Positions 36,751 through 44,352 of a stretch of DNA of 64,000 nucleotides are shown here, piece after piece; position 1 is the stretch's first letter; every line of letters starts with the position of its first letter. The position numbers and the translations under genes are program-made. Under the pieces are notes generated by a model, which searched no databases, was not told where the DNA came from, and saw only the letters and a list, made by a program, of their open reading frames with translations. The DNA comes from Oscillospiraceae bacterium (GTDB taxonomy: Bacteria > Bacillota > Clostridia > Oscillospirales > Acutalibacteraceae), in assembly GCA_015065605.1 (NCBI GenBank), contig SVPZ01000004.1, forward strand, positions 25,385-89,384, in the 5' to 3' direction.

Positions 36751-37881
36751 ATGTTTAAGATTTTAAAAACCGAAGGCAGATCGCGACTTGGCGAGTTTCA
36801 TACCAATAGAGGAGTGGTGAAAACCCCTGCTTTTATGAACGTTGCTACAAGTGCGGCAATAAAGGGTGCAGTTTCTGCAGAAGATTTAGAGCAGGTCGGA
36901 TGTCAGGTTATGCTCAGCAATACCTATCATTTGCATATTCGTCCCGGCGACGAAGTGATAAAAAAATGCGGTGGTCTTCATAAAATTTCAACGTGGCAAG
37001 GCCCCATATTAACAGATAGTGGTGGATTTCAGGTATTTTCGCTTGCTCCTCTTCGTAAAATAACGGAAGAAGGCGTATCTTTTAATTCTCATATTGACGG
37101 TAAAAGAATTTTTATGGGTCCTGAAGAAAGTATGAGAATACAAAGCAATTTGGGATCGACTATTGCTATGGCTTTTGATGAATGTGTAGAAAATCCTGCT
37201 CCTTATAGTTACGCAAAAGAATCGTGCGAAAGAACTACTCGTTGGCTCAAACGTTGTCAGACTGAAATGAAACGGCTTAATTCTCTTGAAGATACCATAA
37301 ATAAAGAACAACTACTTTTCGGTATTAATCAAGGATGTACATTTAACGATTTGCGTATCGAACATATGAAGACAATCGCTGAGCTTGATTTAGACGGATA
37401 TGCTATCGGTGGTCTTGCAGTGGGTGAACCTGCAGAGGTTATGTATGACGTTATTGAACACGTAACACCTCATATGCCTGAAAATAAGATAAGATACCTA
37501 ATGGGTGTAGGAACTCCTGTTAACATACTTAATGCAGTTGAAAGAGGAGTTGACCTTTTTGATTGCGTTATGCCTAGTCGTAATGCACGACACGGACATC
37601 TTTTTACAAGCGAAGGTATTATAAATCTAAATAATAATAAGTATGAAACAGATATGCGCCCAATAGATGAAAAATGTGATTGTCCTGTATGCAGACGATA
37701 TTCACGTGCGTATATCCGTCACTTGATAAAGAGTAAAGAAATGCTTTGCAACCGTTTGTGCGTTCTTCATAATTTATATTTCTATAATAAACTTATGGAA
37801 GATATACGTAATGCTTTGGCAGAAGGACGTTTTGCAGAGTTTAAAAAGGAAAAAGAAGAAATTTACGGTACGCGTATTTAA
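36751..37881 (+). CDS. tgt: tRNA-guanine transglycosylase
   Basis: 376 residues. Exchanges guanine-34 for preQ1 in GU(N) anticodon tRNAs. Visible: LSNTYHLHIRPG, LTDSGGFQVFSL with the active-site Asp, MAFDECVENPA, YAIGGLAVGEP, the nucleophile region GVDLFDCVMPSRNARHG, and the zinc site CDCPVCRRY...LCVLHN near the C-terminus. Length matches bacterial Tgt. Cotranscribed with queA. Confidence 0.97.
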   Translation: MFKILKTEGRSRLGEFHTNRGVVKTPAFMNVATSAAIKGAVSAEDLEQVGCQVMLSNTYHLHIRPGDEVIKKCGGLHKISTWQGPILTDSGGFQVFSLAPLRKITEEGVSFNSHIDGKRIFMGPEESMRIQSNLGSTIAMAFDECVENPAPYSYAKESCERTTRWLKRCQTEMKRLNSLEDTINKEQLLFGINQGCTFNDLRIEHMKTIAELDLDGYAIGGLAVGEPAEVMYDVIEHVTPHMPENKIRYLMGVGTPVNILNAVERGVDLFDCVMPSRNARHGHLFTSEGIINLNNNKYETDMRPIDEKCDCPVCRRYSRAYIRHLIKSKEMLCNRLCVLHNLYFYNKLMEDIRNALAEGRFAEFKKEKEEIYGTRI

Positions 37882-37889
37882 TATTCTTC

Positions 37890-37918
37890 TTGATTTATTT
37901 TGTAGTTTGGTATATAAT
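37890..37918 (+). promoter_or_regulatory. Promoter of yajC
   Basis: TTGATT (37890-37895), 17-bp spacer, TATAAT (37913-37918), 30 bp before the yajC ATG. Confidence 0.65.
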
Positions 37919-37948
37919 ATTATAAAATTTATTTTGGAGGATTTTTAA

Positions 37949-38320
37949 ATGTTTGGAATTTTAGCAGAAGGTGCAGCAGGCGGTGCCACAAAGGGTAGCG
38001 GTTTTGGACTTATCATTTATTTAGTAGTAATCATTGGTGTTATGTATTTTATTATGATTCGTCCTCAGAAGAAAAAACAAAAACAAGAACAGCAGATGCG
38101 CGAATCTTTACAGCCCGGTGATGAATTAGTTACTATCGGTGGTATTTACGGTCGTATAATTTCCGTAAAAGACGACAGCATTATCATTGAATCCAGCGCT
38201 GACCACTCTAAGCTTAAAATAGCTAAATGGGCTATCAGCCAGAACCTTACCGTTCACGAAGCTCCTGCAGAGGTTAAACCTGTCAAGAAGAGATTCGGCA
38301 AGAAAAAAGACGAAGAATAA
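37949..38320 (+). CDS. yajC: Preprotein translocase accessory subunit YajC
   Basis: 123 residues with GGAGG upstream. One N-terminal membrane helix (about 20-42) ends in the family motif MIRPQKKKQK, followed by a soluble domain with LQPGDELVTIGGIYGRIISV. YajC associates with SecDF at the Sec translocon. Position after queA-tgt is the conserved one. The C-terminus is Lys-rich. Confidence 0.95.
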   Translation: MFGILAEGAAGGATKGSGFGLIIYLVVIIGVMYFIMIRPQKKKQKQEQQMRESLQPGDELVTIGGIYGRIISVKDDSIIIESSADHSKLKIAKWAISQNLTVHEAPAEVKPVKKRFGKKKDEE

Positions 38321-38334
38321 GTTATATTTTTTCT

Positions 38335-38369
38335 CCCCTTGGAATATTTTGTTCCAAGGGGGATTTTTT
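38335..38369 (+). terminator. Terminator-like hairpin that includes the next gene's ribosome site
   Basis: Ten-bp stem CCCCTTGGAA / TTCCAAGGGG with a 7-nt loop, then GGATTTTTT. The 3' arm plus following bases (AAGGGGG, 38356-38362) is the only ribosome site for the ATG at 38370. Confidence 0.75.
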
Positions 38370-38774
38370 ATGTCTTATGATTTGAAATTTAAAAACAATT
38401 ACCTTTTGAATATTGCTTATGGTGTTTTGATTGGTGCTTTAACTACTTTAGTTACGCTATTTATATGTTCCGTAATTTACACTTACGTTGATATTCCTGA
38501 ATACTTTAATGCGGTTTTTGCGACTGTGGCGCTGATTTTAGGGGCATTTTTAGGCGGGAGTTTTACCGTTTCAAAAATTAACGAAAAGGGATATTTGTAT
38601 GGTGCGTTGGTAGGCGTAATTTTATTTATCTTCGTATTTTTAATTTCTGTGGTCGTTAGTGATAATTCTATTAGTCTGACTTCTTTATTTCATTTTTTAT
38701 GCACTGTAACGTCAGGATGTATAGCAGGTATTATTCGTGCTAATAAAGAAGCAAATAAAAAATATCTGAGGTAG
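38370..38774 (+). CDS. TIGR04086 family membrane protein
   Basis: 134 residues from the ATG at 38370; the longer frame starts within the terminator stem. Four hydrophobic segments (about 14-36, 46-68, 75-97, 103-122) and a short basic tail (RANKEANKKYLR). The segment order and location directly after yajC match the TIGR04086 family of Clostridia, which has no known function. Its ribosome site lies within a terminator-like stem, so its translation or transcription may be restrained relative to yajC. Confidence 0.8.
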   Translation: MSYDLKFKNNYLLNIAYGVLIGALTTLVTLFICSVIYTYVDIPEYFNAVFATVALILGAFLGGSFTVSKINEKGYLYGALVGVILFIFVFLISVVVSDNSISLTSLFHFLCTVTSGCIAGIIRANKEANKKYLR

Positions 38775-38829
38775 TATTTATCTTCTTTTATTTGTCAAAA
38801 TTATAATTATAAATATAAGGAGGTAAATT

Positions 38830-38964
38830 ATGTTTTTGACCGAGCGTTCTACACCAGAAAGAGAAGAAGAAATATATAAGATTTTGATTTTTTGTATTGA
38901 TAACGATATTAAAATTAATAAACAGATAGAAAACGAAAGGTTGCTTAACTTATTTGAAGAATAA
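38830..38964 (+). CDS. Small 44-residue hypothetical protein
   Basis: ATG at 38830 preceded by AAGGAGG (38818-38824) at ideal spacing; ends TAA at 38962. The sequence begins MFLTERSTPEREEEIYK and is acidic and probably helical throughout, with no membrane segment. The strong ribosome site and lack of overlap with other genes support translation. The 5' part of the frame is biased to charged codons rather than random AT-rich sequence. I do not recognise a family. It sits alone between the TIGR04086 gene and cwlD. Confidence 0.6.
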   Translation: MFLTERSTPEREEEIYKILIFCIDNDIKINKQIENERLLNLFEE

Positions 38965-38989
38965 GAACTCTGTTTATTATATTTAATTC

Positions 38990-39018
38990 TTGAAAATATT
39001 TCGCAGATAAGTTATAAT
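38990..39018 (+). promoter_or_regulatory. Possible promoter of cwlD, overlapping its leader
   Basis: TTGAAA (38990-38995), 17-bp spacer, TATAAT (39013-39018). Start of transcription would fall near 39025, beyond the GGAGG at 39020-39024, so the assignment is uncertain. Confidence 0.35.
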
Positions 39019-39030
39019 TGGAGGTAGGAA

Positions 39031-39741
39031 ATGAGCAAAAAGGTTAAAATTATAATAGTTATTGTTTTGCCTGTTTTTATACTGTGTTCAATTTTTTCTT
39101 TGGTGACAAAAAATAACGCTGAGCCGGTATCTGCAAATATTTTGAATTCTAAAAAAATAATTATTGATGCGGGTCACGGTGGATTCGACGGTGGCGCTGT
39201 TGCAATTGACGGAACTAATGAAAAAGATATAAATTTATCTATTGCTCTTTCACTTGGTGAGATGCTTTCTCTTTGCGGATATGACGTTATATATACACGT
39301 ACCGTCGATGCAGGTACAGAAGATAATTCTGAAGTAAGCATTTCCAAAAGAAAAGTAAGTGATTTGAAGAACCGCTTGAAAATTATGGAAGAAAATAACG
39401 ATGCTGTGTTTGTAAGCATTCACTTAAATAAGTTCGCTCTAACAGGAGTAAAGGGCGCTCAAGTTTTTTATTCACCTAATAATAAGTTATCGCATGATTT
39501 GAGCATATCTATACAAAAAAGTATCGTTACTCTGGTACAAAACGATAACAAAAGAGTAGTGAAAATGGCCGACTCCTCAACTTATCTTTTGAAGAATGCT
39601 CCTATTCCGTCGGTTATTGTTGAATGCGGTTTTGTCAGCAATCCGATAGAACTTGCATTGCTTAAAGATGAAAAATATCAAAGAAAAATTGCATTTGCAG
39701 TATTTTCCGGTATCGAAGAATATATAATGAATGAGGTTTGA
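39031..39741 (+). CDS. cwlD: N-acetylmuramoyl-L-alanine amidase, CwlD type
   Basis: 236 residues; B. subtilis CwlD has 237. The ATG follows GGAGGTAGG. One N-terminal signal or anchor helix (about 5-25) precedes an Amidase_3 domain with IIIDAGHGGFDGG (zinc His), GTNEKDINLS (zinc Glu), VSIHLN (second zinc His) and VIVECGFVSNP (catalytic Glu). In spore formers this enzyme removes the peptide side chain of muramic acid during muramic-lactam formation in cortex peptidoglycan. The length and single-domain plan favour CwlD over vegetative autolysins, but this rests on similarity only. Confidence 0.85.
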   Translation: MSKKVKIIIVIVLPVFILCSIFSLVTKNNAEPVSANILNSKKIIIDAGHGGFDGGAVAIDGTNEKDINLSIALSLGEMLSLCGYDVIYTRTVDAGTEDNSEVSISKRKVSDLKNRLKIMEENNDAVFVSIHLNKFALTGVKGAQVFYSPNNKLSHDLSISIQKSIVTLVQNDNKRVVKMADSSTYLLKNAPIPSVIVECGFVSNPIELALLKDEKYQRKIAFAVFSGIEEYIMNEV

Positions 39742-39743
39742 AA

Positions 39744-41108
39744 ATGGCAGGGAAGATAAAAACAGCATATGTTTGCTCGATTTGTGGCTATCAAAGTGCT
39801 AAATGGAGCGGAAGATGTAATAACTGCGGTGAATGGAACTGTCTTGAAGAAACGGTTATTAATAATGAAAAAACTATATCTGCATCTGTAGGCAATATTT
39901 TTGCTTCCGCTACCGCTAAACCTATATCTGAGATATCTTTTGAAGCCGAAGAAAGAACTGTTACGGGTATTTCTGAACTTGATAGGGTGCTAGGTGGTGG
40001 AATTGTTGAGGGTAGCATAGTTTTATTAAGCGGCGACCCCGGTATAGGAAAGTCAACTATTTTACTGCAAATTGCCGATAAACTTAAAACCAAGAAAATA
40101 TTATACGTATCCGGTGAAGAATCGGCTGTTCAGATCAAACTACGCGCTAAAAGACTTAAAGTAGATAATGAAAATCTTTTGGTAATGGCTGAAACTGATA
40201 CTGAAGCAATATGTGATTATATAAGTGTTGAAAAACCCGATTTAGTAATGATTGATTCAATTCAGACAATGCAAATAAGTGATATAAGCTCTTCTTCCGG
40301 GAGTATTGTTCAGGTACGCGAATCAACGAATATGTTCTTAAAGATTGGGAAAAGTAACAATATTCCCATTTTTCTTGTTGGTCACGTTAATAAAGGCGGA
40401 GATATCGCAGGCCCTAAAGTTCTTGAACATATAGTTGACACTGTGTTATACTTTGAAGGTGATCGAAATCAGTCTTATAGAATTCTTCGCGCTATAAAAA
40501 ACCGTTTTGGTTCAACTAACGAAATTGGCGTGTTTGAAATGAACGATTCGGGTCTTAGTGAGGTTGAAAATCCCTCTGCTATGTTGCTTTCGGGACGTGC
40601 AGTTAATGTTTCAGGAAGTTGTATTGCTTGCGTGCTTGAGGGAAGCCGACCGATATTATCTGAGGTACAAGCTCTTGTTACAAGTACAGGCTTTGGTAAC
40701 CCTCGAAGAGTATCAACAGGTTTTGATTACAACAGATTAAACGTAATTCTTGCGGTGCTTGAAAAACGAATTGGTATTTATTTTTCAAACTTTGACGTTT
40801 ATGTTAACGTTGCAGGCGGTTTAAGACTTGATGAGCCTGCCGCAGACTTGGCGGTTGCACTTGCTCTTGTTTCGGGGCACAGAAATAAAGTGATTGATGA
40901 AAAGCTTATAGCGTTTGGAGAAGTCGGCTTATCGGGCGAATTGCGTTCTGTTTCACGTCCGCTTGCACGAGTAAACGAGGCGGCGCGTCTTGGATTTGAA
41001 ACCTGTATATTGCCTAAAAGTTGTTTAAGACAATTAAAAGATATAAAGACTGATATTAAGATAATCGGAGTATCTTCGCTTAAAGAAGCGGTAGAATTAA
41101 TAAAGTAA
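39744..41108 (+). CDS. radA: DNA repair protein RadA/Sms
   Basis: 454 residues from the ATG at 39744, with GAGG upstream at 7 nt; the TTG at 39738 is not needed. N-terminal zinc finger CSICGYQSAKWSGRCNNC (about 12-29), RecA-like ATPase with GDPGIGKST (Walker A) and LVMIDSIQTM (Walker B), the RadA-specific KNRFGSTNEIGVFEM motif, and a C-terminal Lon-like domain ending about residue 450 (VAGGLRLDEPAADLAVALAL). It drives branch migration of recombination intermediates. It starts 2 bp after cwlD, so likely one transcript. Confidence 0.97.
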   Translation: MAGKIKTAYVCSICGYQSAKWSGRCNNCGEWNCLEETVINNEKTISASVGNIFASATAKPISEISFEAEERTVTGISELDRVLGGGIVEGSIVLLSGDPGIGKSTILLQIADKLKTKKILYVSGEESAVQIKLRAKRLKVDNENLLVMAETDTEAICDYISVEKPDLVMIDSIQTMQISDISSSSGSIVQVRESTNMFLKIGKSNNIPIFLVGHVNKGGDIAGPKVLEHIVDTVLYFEGDRNQSYRILRAIKNRFGSTNEIGVFEMNDSGLSEVENPSAMLLSGRAVNVSGSCIACVLEGSRPILSEVQALVTSTGFGNPRRVSTGFDYNRLNVILAVLEKRIGIYFSNFDVYVNVAGGLRLDEPAADLAVALALVSGHRNKVIDEKLIAFGEVGLSGELRSVSRPLARVNEAARLGFETCILPKSCLRQLKDIKTDIKIIGVSSLKEAVELIK

Positions 41109-41124
41109 AGAAGGGAATTTTAAA

Positions 41125-41430
41125 ATGGCTGTTATAGTTGTTACAAAATCTAATTTTGAAAACGTTATAAATTTAGGAAAACCGGTTTTGCTTGATTTTT
41201 ATGCAGATTGGTGTGGACCGTGTCAGATGGTATCACCGATTGTAGATGAAATCGCTGAGGAAAATGATGGAATTATCGCCGGCAAAATCAACGTTGATGA
41301 TGAACCTGAATTGGCACAGGCTTTCGGTGTGGTTAGTATTCCCATGTTGGTCGTTATTAAAGACGGTAAAATATATAATCAGGCTGTTGGAGCACGTTCT
41401 AAAGAAAACATTCTTGAAATGTTTAAATAA
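41125..41430 (+). CDS. trxA: Thioredoxin
   Basis: 101 residues. Active site WCGPC with Cys30 and Cys33, a DFYADWCGPCQ strand-helix junction, cis-proline context VSIPML, and the usual length and fold order. No signal peptide, so cytoplasmic. It lies between radA and a superoxide reductase and probably supplies reducing power in this redox group. Confidence 0.95.
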   Translation: MAVIVVTKSNFENVINLGKPVLLDFYADWCGPCQMVSPIVDEIAEENDGIIAGKINVDDEPELAQAFGVVSIPMLVVIKDGKIYNQAVGARSKENILEMFK

Positions 41431-41449
41431 AATTAAAGGAGTAATTATT

Positions 41450-41830
41450 ATGAAAGAAAACAAATTTTTTATCTGTGAGCATTGTGGCAATCTTATTGGT
41501 ATGATAAATGATGCCGGCGTTCCGATGATGTGTTGCGGTCAAAAAATGACTAAACTTGAAGCGGGTACTGTTGAAGCCAGTTTGGAAAAACACGTTCCTG
41601 TTGTTAAGGTAGAGGATAATATCGTTAAGGTTGAAATAGGCAGCGTTGCTCATCCTATGGTTAGTGAACACAGCATTTTGTGGGTATATCTTCAGACCGA
41701 TAGAGGCGGACAACGTAAGTGTTTGGAGGTTGGAAGTGAACCCGCTGTGTCCTTTGCTCTTCGTGATGAAAAGCCCGTTGCAGTATATGCATATTGTAAT
41801 CTTCACGGTCTTTGGATGACTGAACTATAG
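41450..41830 (+). CDS. Desulfoferrodoxin (superoxide reductase), two-iron type
   Basis: 126 residues from the ATG at 41450, after AAAGGAG. The N-terminal desulforedoxin-like centre I has Cys9, Cys12, Cys28 and Cys29. The C-terminal centre II shows EKHVPVV (His48), VAHPM, SEHSI and YCNLHG, giving the four-His one-Cys iron site that reduces superoxide to peroxide without making oxygen. Typical of obligate anaerobes. Cotranscribed with trxA by its 19-bp spacing. The gene ends at a terminator before the ccdA-like gene. Confidence 0.96.
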   Translation: MKENKFFICEHCGNLIGMINDAGVPMMCCGQKMTKLEAGTVEASLEKHVPVVKVEDNIVKVEIGSVAHPMVSEHSILWVYLQTDRGGQRKCLEVGSEPAVSFALRDEKPVAVYAYCNLHGLWMTEL

Positions 41831-41839
41831 TTAGAATTT

Positions 41840-41868
41840 CTCCCGCCTATCTTTAGACGGGAGTTTTT
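41840..41868 (+). terminator. Terminator after desulfoferrodoxin
   Basis: Stem CTCCCG / CGGGAG (41840-41845 and 41858-41863) with an inner CTA/TAG pairing, then TTTTT. Only 10 bp separate it from the next ATG. Confidence 0.65.
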
Positions 41869-41878
41869 AGGTGTTAAT

Positions 41879-42535
41879 ATGCAGTTTTTTATTTCTTTTT
41901 TAGAAGGTATTATTACTTTTGTTTCGCCCTGTCTATTGCCGATGTTACCGATATATATTTCTTATTTTGCAGGTAATAACAGTAATTTTAAAAAGACGAT
42001 ATCAAATTCTTTGGGTTTTATTTTGGGTTTTACAGCCGTCTTTGTGTCAATGGGGGCTTTGGCGGGTACTGTTGGGAGATTTCTCATTGAATATAAGACT
42101 ATTGTTAATATCGTTACAGGGTTAATAGTTATTTTCTTCGGTCTTAGTTTTCTGGGACTATTTAATCTTTCTTTATTTAAAGGAATTAATTTTTCAGTGA
42201 AAAAAGAATTGGGATTTTTTTCTTCATTGATTTTCGGTTTGGTATTTTCGATAGGATGGACACCGTGTGTAGGAGCATTTCTCGGTTCTGCTTTAATGCT
42301 TGCCGCTAACAGAGGCAGCATTGTTGAAGGGGTATGTATGCTTCTTGCATATTCTCTAGGTCTTGGAATTCCTTTTTTTATTAGCGCAATTTTAATAGAT
42401 AAACTTAAAAATGCCTTTACTTTTATAAAGCGTAATTATAAAATCATTAACGTATTGTGTGGAGTTTTGTTGATAGCAGTTGGTCTTTTGATGGCTACCG
42501 GATTGTTTGGCAAGTTTCTTAGTGTTTTATCTTAA
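41879..42535 (+). CDS. CcdA-type thiol-disulfide electron carrier
   Basis: 218 residues with six hydrophobic segments. The two conserved cysteines lie in SPCLLPMLP (about Cys18) and GWTPCVG (about 125), as in CcdA and the DsbD membrane domain. CcdA passes electrons from cytoplasmic thioredoxin across the membrane to an extracellular thioredoxin-like partner. The neighbours trxA upstream and the TlpA-like gene 11 bp downstream fit this exactly. No cytochrome c genes are nearby, so the role is more likely general extracytoplasmic thiol reduction or spore-related. Confidence 0.9.
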   Translation: MQFFISFLEGIITFVSPCLLPMLPIYISYFAGNNSNFKKTISNSLGFILGFTAVFVSMGALAGTVGRFLIEYKTIVNIVTGLIVIFFGLSFLGLFNLSLFKGINFSVKKELGFFSSLIFGLVFSIGWTPCVGAFLGSALMLAANRGSIVEGVCMLLAYSLGLGIPFFISAILIDKLKNAFTFIKRNYKIINVLCGVLLIAVGLLMATGLFGKFLSVLS

Positions 42536-42546
42536 GGAGTAGAAAT

Positions 42547-43104
42547 ATGAAAAAAATATTTGTGTGGATTATAATTTTTATTATACTTGTGGCGCTTATT
42601 GTTGGAGCATCATTTTTATATAAAAATTTATCCGAAAAATATGATAATAACAACCTTGTAAGTTCGGATACTTCAAGTGAAAACAATGAGTTTGCTGCTC
42701 CTGATTTTACCGTATTCGACGAGGATGGTAAGCAAGTAAAACTATCTGATTATAAAGGTAAACCTGTTGTTATAAATTTTTGGGCAACCTGGTGCTTTTA
42801 CTGTAAAGAGGAAATGCCTGATTTTAATATTGCTTATAAAAATTATCCCGACGTACAGTTTCTTATGATAAACGCTACTGACGGCGTGCAAGAAACTAAA
42901 GAGATGGCAAAGTCTTACGTAGAAAAGGAAAATTTTGATTTTGACGTCTTTTACGATACTTCTTTAAGTGCGGTTAGCGCCTATTACGTGAATTCTTTTC
43001 CGTCAACCTATTTTGTTGATAAAAACGGAAATTTGGTAACCAGAGCTAACGGTATGATTGATTACGAAACTCTTGAAAAAGGAATTGAAATGATTACCGA
43101 ATAA
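42547..43104 (+). CDS. TlpA/ResA-like membrane-anchored thioredoxin
   Basis: 185 residues. An N-terminal membrane helix (about 4-26) and a Ser/Asn linker precede a redoxin domain with WATWCFYCKEEMP, redox cysteines Cys83 and Cys86, and cis-proline context SFPSTYFVD. It should face outside and receive electrons from the CcdA-like protein encoded just upstream. The CFYC active site differs from the CEPC/CVPC of many ResA proteins, so its redox potential may differ. Ends at a strong bidirectional terminator. Confidence 0.92.
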   Translation: MKKIFVWIIIFIILVALIVGASFLYKNLSEKYDNNNLVSSDTSSENNEFAAPDFTVFDEDGKQVKLSDYKGKPVVINFWATWCFYCKEEMPDFNIAYKNYPDVQFLMINATDGVQETKEMAKSYVEKENFDFDVFYDTSLSAVSAYYVNSFPSTYFVDKNGNLVTRANGMIDYETLEKGIEMITE

Positions 43105-43105
43105 T

Positions 43106-43135
43106 AAAAAGGAATCACGCGAGTGATTCCTTTTT
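43106..43135. terminator. Bidirectional terminator, tlpA-like / amidohydrolase
   Basis: Perfect 13-bp stem AAAAAGGAATCAC / GTGATTCCTTTTT with GCGA loop between convergent genes. Confidence 0.92.
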
Positions 43136-43136
43136 A

Positions 43137-44180
43137 TTATAATGATTTTGCGAATTTTAATATTTCTGCTTTTTCAGGCGACTCTTCAATATAATCTGAA
43201 TATTTTTCTATATATTTTTTGAGTGCCGATTTATTTATTGGTTTTGGAGTGTCACTACAGCGTGAAGCAAAATTTTTATAAAGTATTTTTTCACTGACGC
43301 TATCGCTTAAATTAATTCCTTTTGATTTATATCCCCATATATTCACCTCTTTATCAGTGGTCAGTCCGTCGTATATTGCGTTGATAAGTTCTATGCTGTG
43401 GGAATTGGCAGGGATTTCGCTGTCCGAACCGAAAAGAATTCTGTCACTGTATTTTGATAAAAATTCTCTGTAAAATTCAGGCCTTTTTTCAAATTCTCTG
43501 AACATAAGTCCCGGTACAACGTCAACGGCTACGTTTTCATATCTTTTAAATATCTCTTCAAGTTTTTCCGGGGTTTCTTCCATAAACATAAAATGAGCAA
43601 AACAAACATTTAAACTCGGATATTTGTTTAAAACGTCAAATGTATGATTAAATAACTCGTCAAAGGAAGGAAACGTACCGTCGGAATAATTCCATTCTTT
43701 ATTTGGAAAATCGGCTGTCCAATGAATTTTCGGGTCGGCTACGTGCCATATTACGTGTGTTTTGTCTTTTTCGCATTTTTTAAAAAAATTATCAAAAGTT
43801 ATTGAGTTTATAGGCAAATCGATTATCTTTTGAACGTCGGGTTTGTATAAAATTTTGATACCATCAAAGCCAATTTCCATAAAATCATCATACTGTATTT
43901 CAGGAAGTAGTTTTGCGTCAAGCGGCGTTGGTACAGGAGTAGCAGGGAAAAATATATCGGCATGGGCATAAACTGAGGGATTATATAGCTTGTATATAGC
44001 CGCCATAATATTGATTTTTACACCACCATGCTTTTCGTGAGTCAGTGCATTTATATTAATTCCTTTTAAATCTGTCTTTTTCTGTATATCGTTTAATAAA
44101 TCTATATAATTATTACCAAATTTATCGTACCAAGCGTTAATATGAAAATGGGTATCTATGACATTTTTATCTAATTTCAT
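43137..44180 (-). CDS. Amidohydrolase-2 family TIM-barrel hydrolase
   Basis: 347 residues from the ATG at 44180, with AGGAGC upstream; about 80 further in-frame codons upstream have no start signal. The HxH metal motif is at the N-terminus (VIDTHFHIN, His12 and His14), histidine-bearing strands follow (VIWHVADPKIHW, CFAHFMF) and the metal aspartate is in LFGSDSEIP. This is the ACMSD/amidohydrolase-2 pattern, whose members decarboxylate or hydrolyse small cyclic acids and lactones. The C-terminal ~50 residues are helical. It is divergent from the Asp-box/GH63 genes, and together they form one edge of the accessory island. The substrate is unknown; a sugar lactone is one possibility. Confidence 0.8.
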   Translation of the reverse strand: MKLDKNVIDTHFHINAWYDKFGNNYIDLLNDIQKKTDLKGININALTHEKHGGVKINIMAAIYKLYNPSVYAHADIFFPATPVPTPLDAKLLPEIQYDDFMEIGFDGIKILYKPDVQKIIDLPINSITFDNFFKKCEKDKTHVIWHVADPKIHWTADFPNKEWNYSDGTFPSFDELFNHTFDVLNKYPSLNVCFAHFMFMEETPEKLEEIFKRYENVAVDVVPGLMFREFEKRPEFYREFLSKYSDRILFGSDSEIPANSHSIELINAIYDGLTTDKEVNIWGYKSKGINLSDSVSEKILYKNFASRCSDTPKPINKSALKKYIEKYSDYIEESPEKAEILKFAKSL

Positions 44181-44258
44181 TATAATGCTCCTAAATATAT
44201 AATTTTGAGTTAAAGTATAAAAGGTTTTGTTTTGTATTTCAATATTGAAAATACTAAT

Positions 44259-44294
44259 TTGCAGAAATTTCAAGGATTTGAGCAATAATGCACA
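44259..44294. promoter_or_regulatory. Candidate AraC operator of the Asp-box/GH63 genes
   Basis: TTGCAGAA (44259-44266) and AATGCACA (44287-44294), start to start 28 bp. The same two elements, the second inverted, occur before the aldolase gene at 47710-47747. Confidence 0.4.
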
Positions 44295-44300
44295 TTTACT

Positions 44301-44329
44301 TTGACATTTTTCTTTGTTAAAATTAAGTA
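44301..44329 (+). promoter_or_regulatory. Weak promoter of the Asp-box/GH63 genes
   Basis: TTGACA (44301-44306) with a poor -10 TAAGTA (44324-44329) at 17 bp. This fits an activator-dependent promoter with the candidate operator 6 bp upstream. Confidence 0.4.
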
Positions 44330-44352
44330 AAAATAATAAAAGTGGTGTATTT

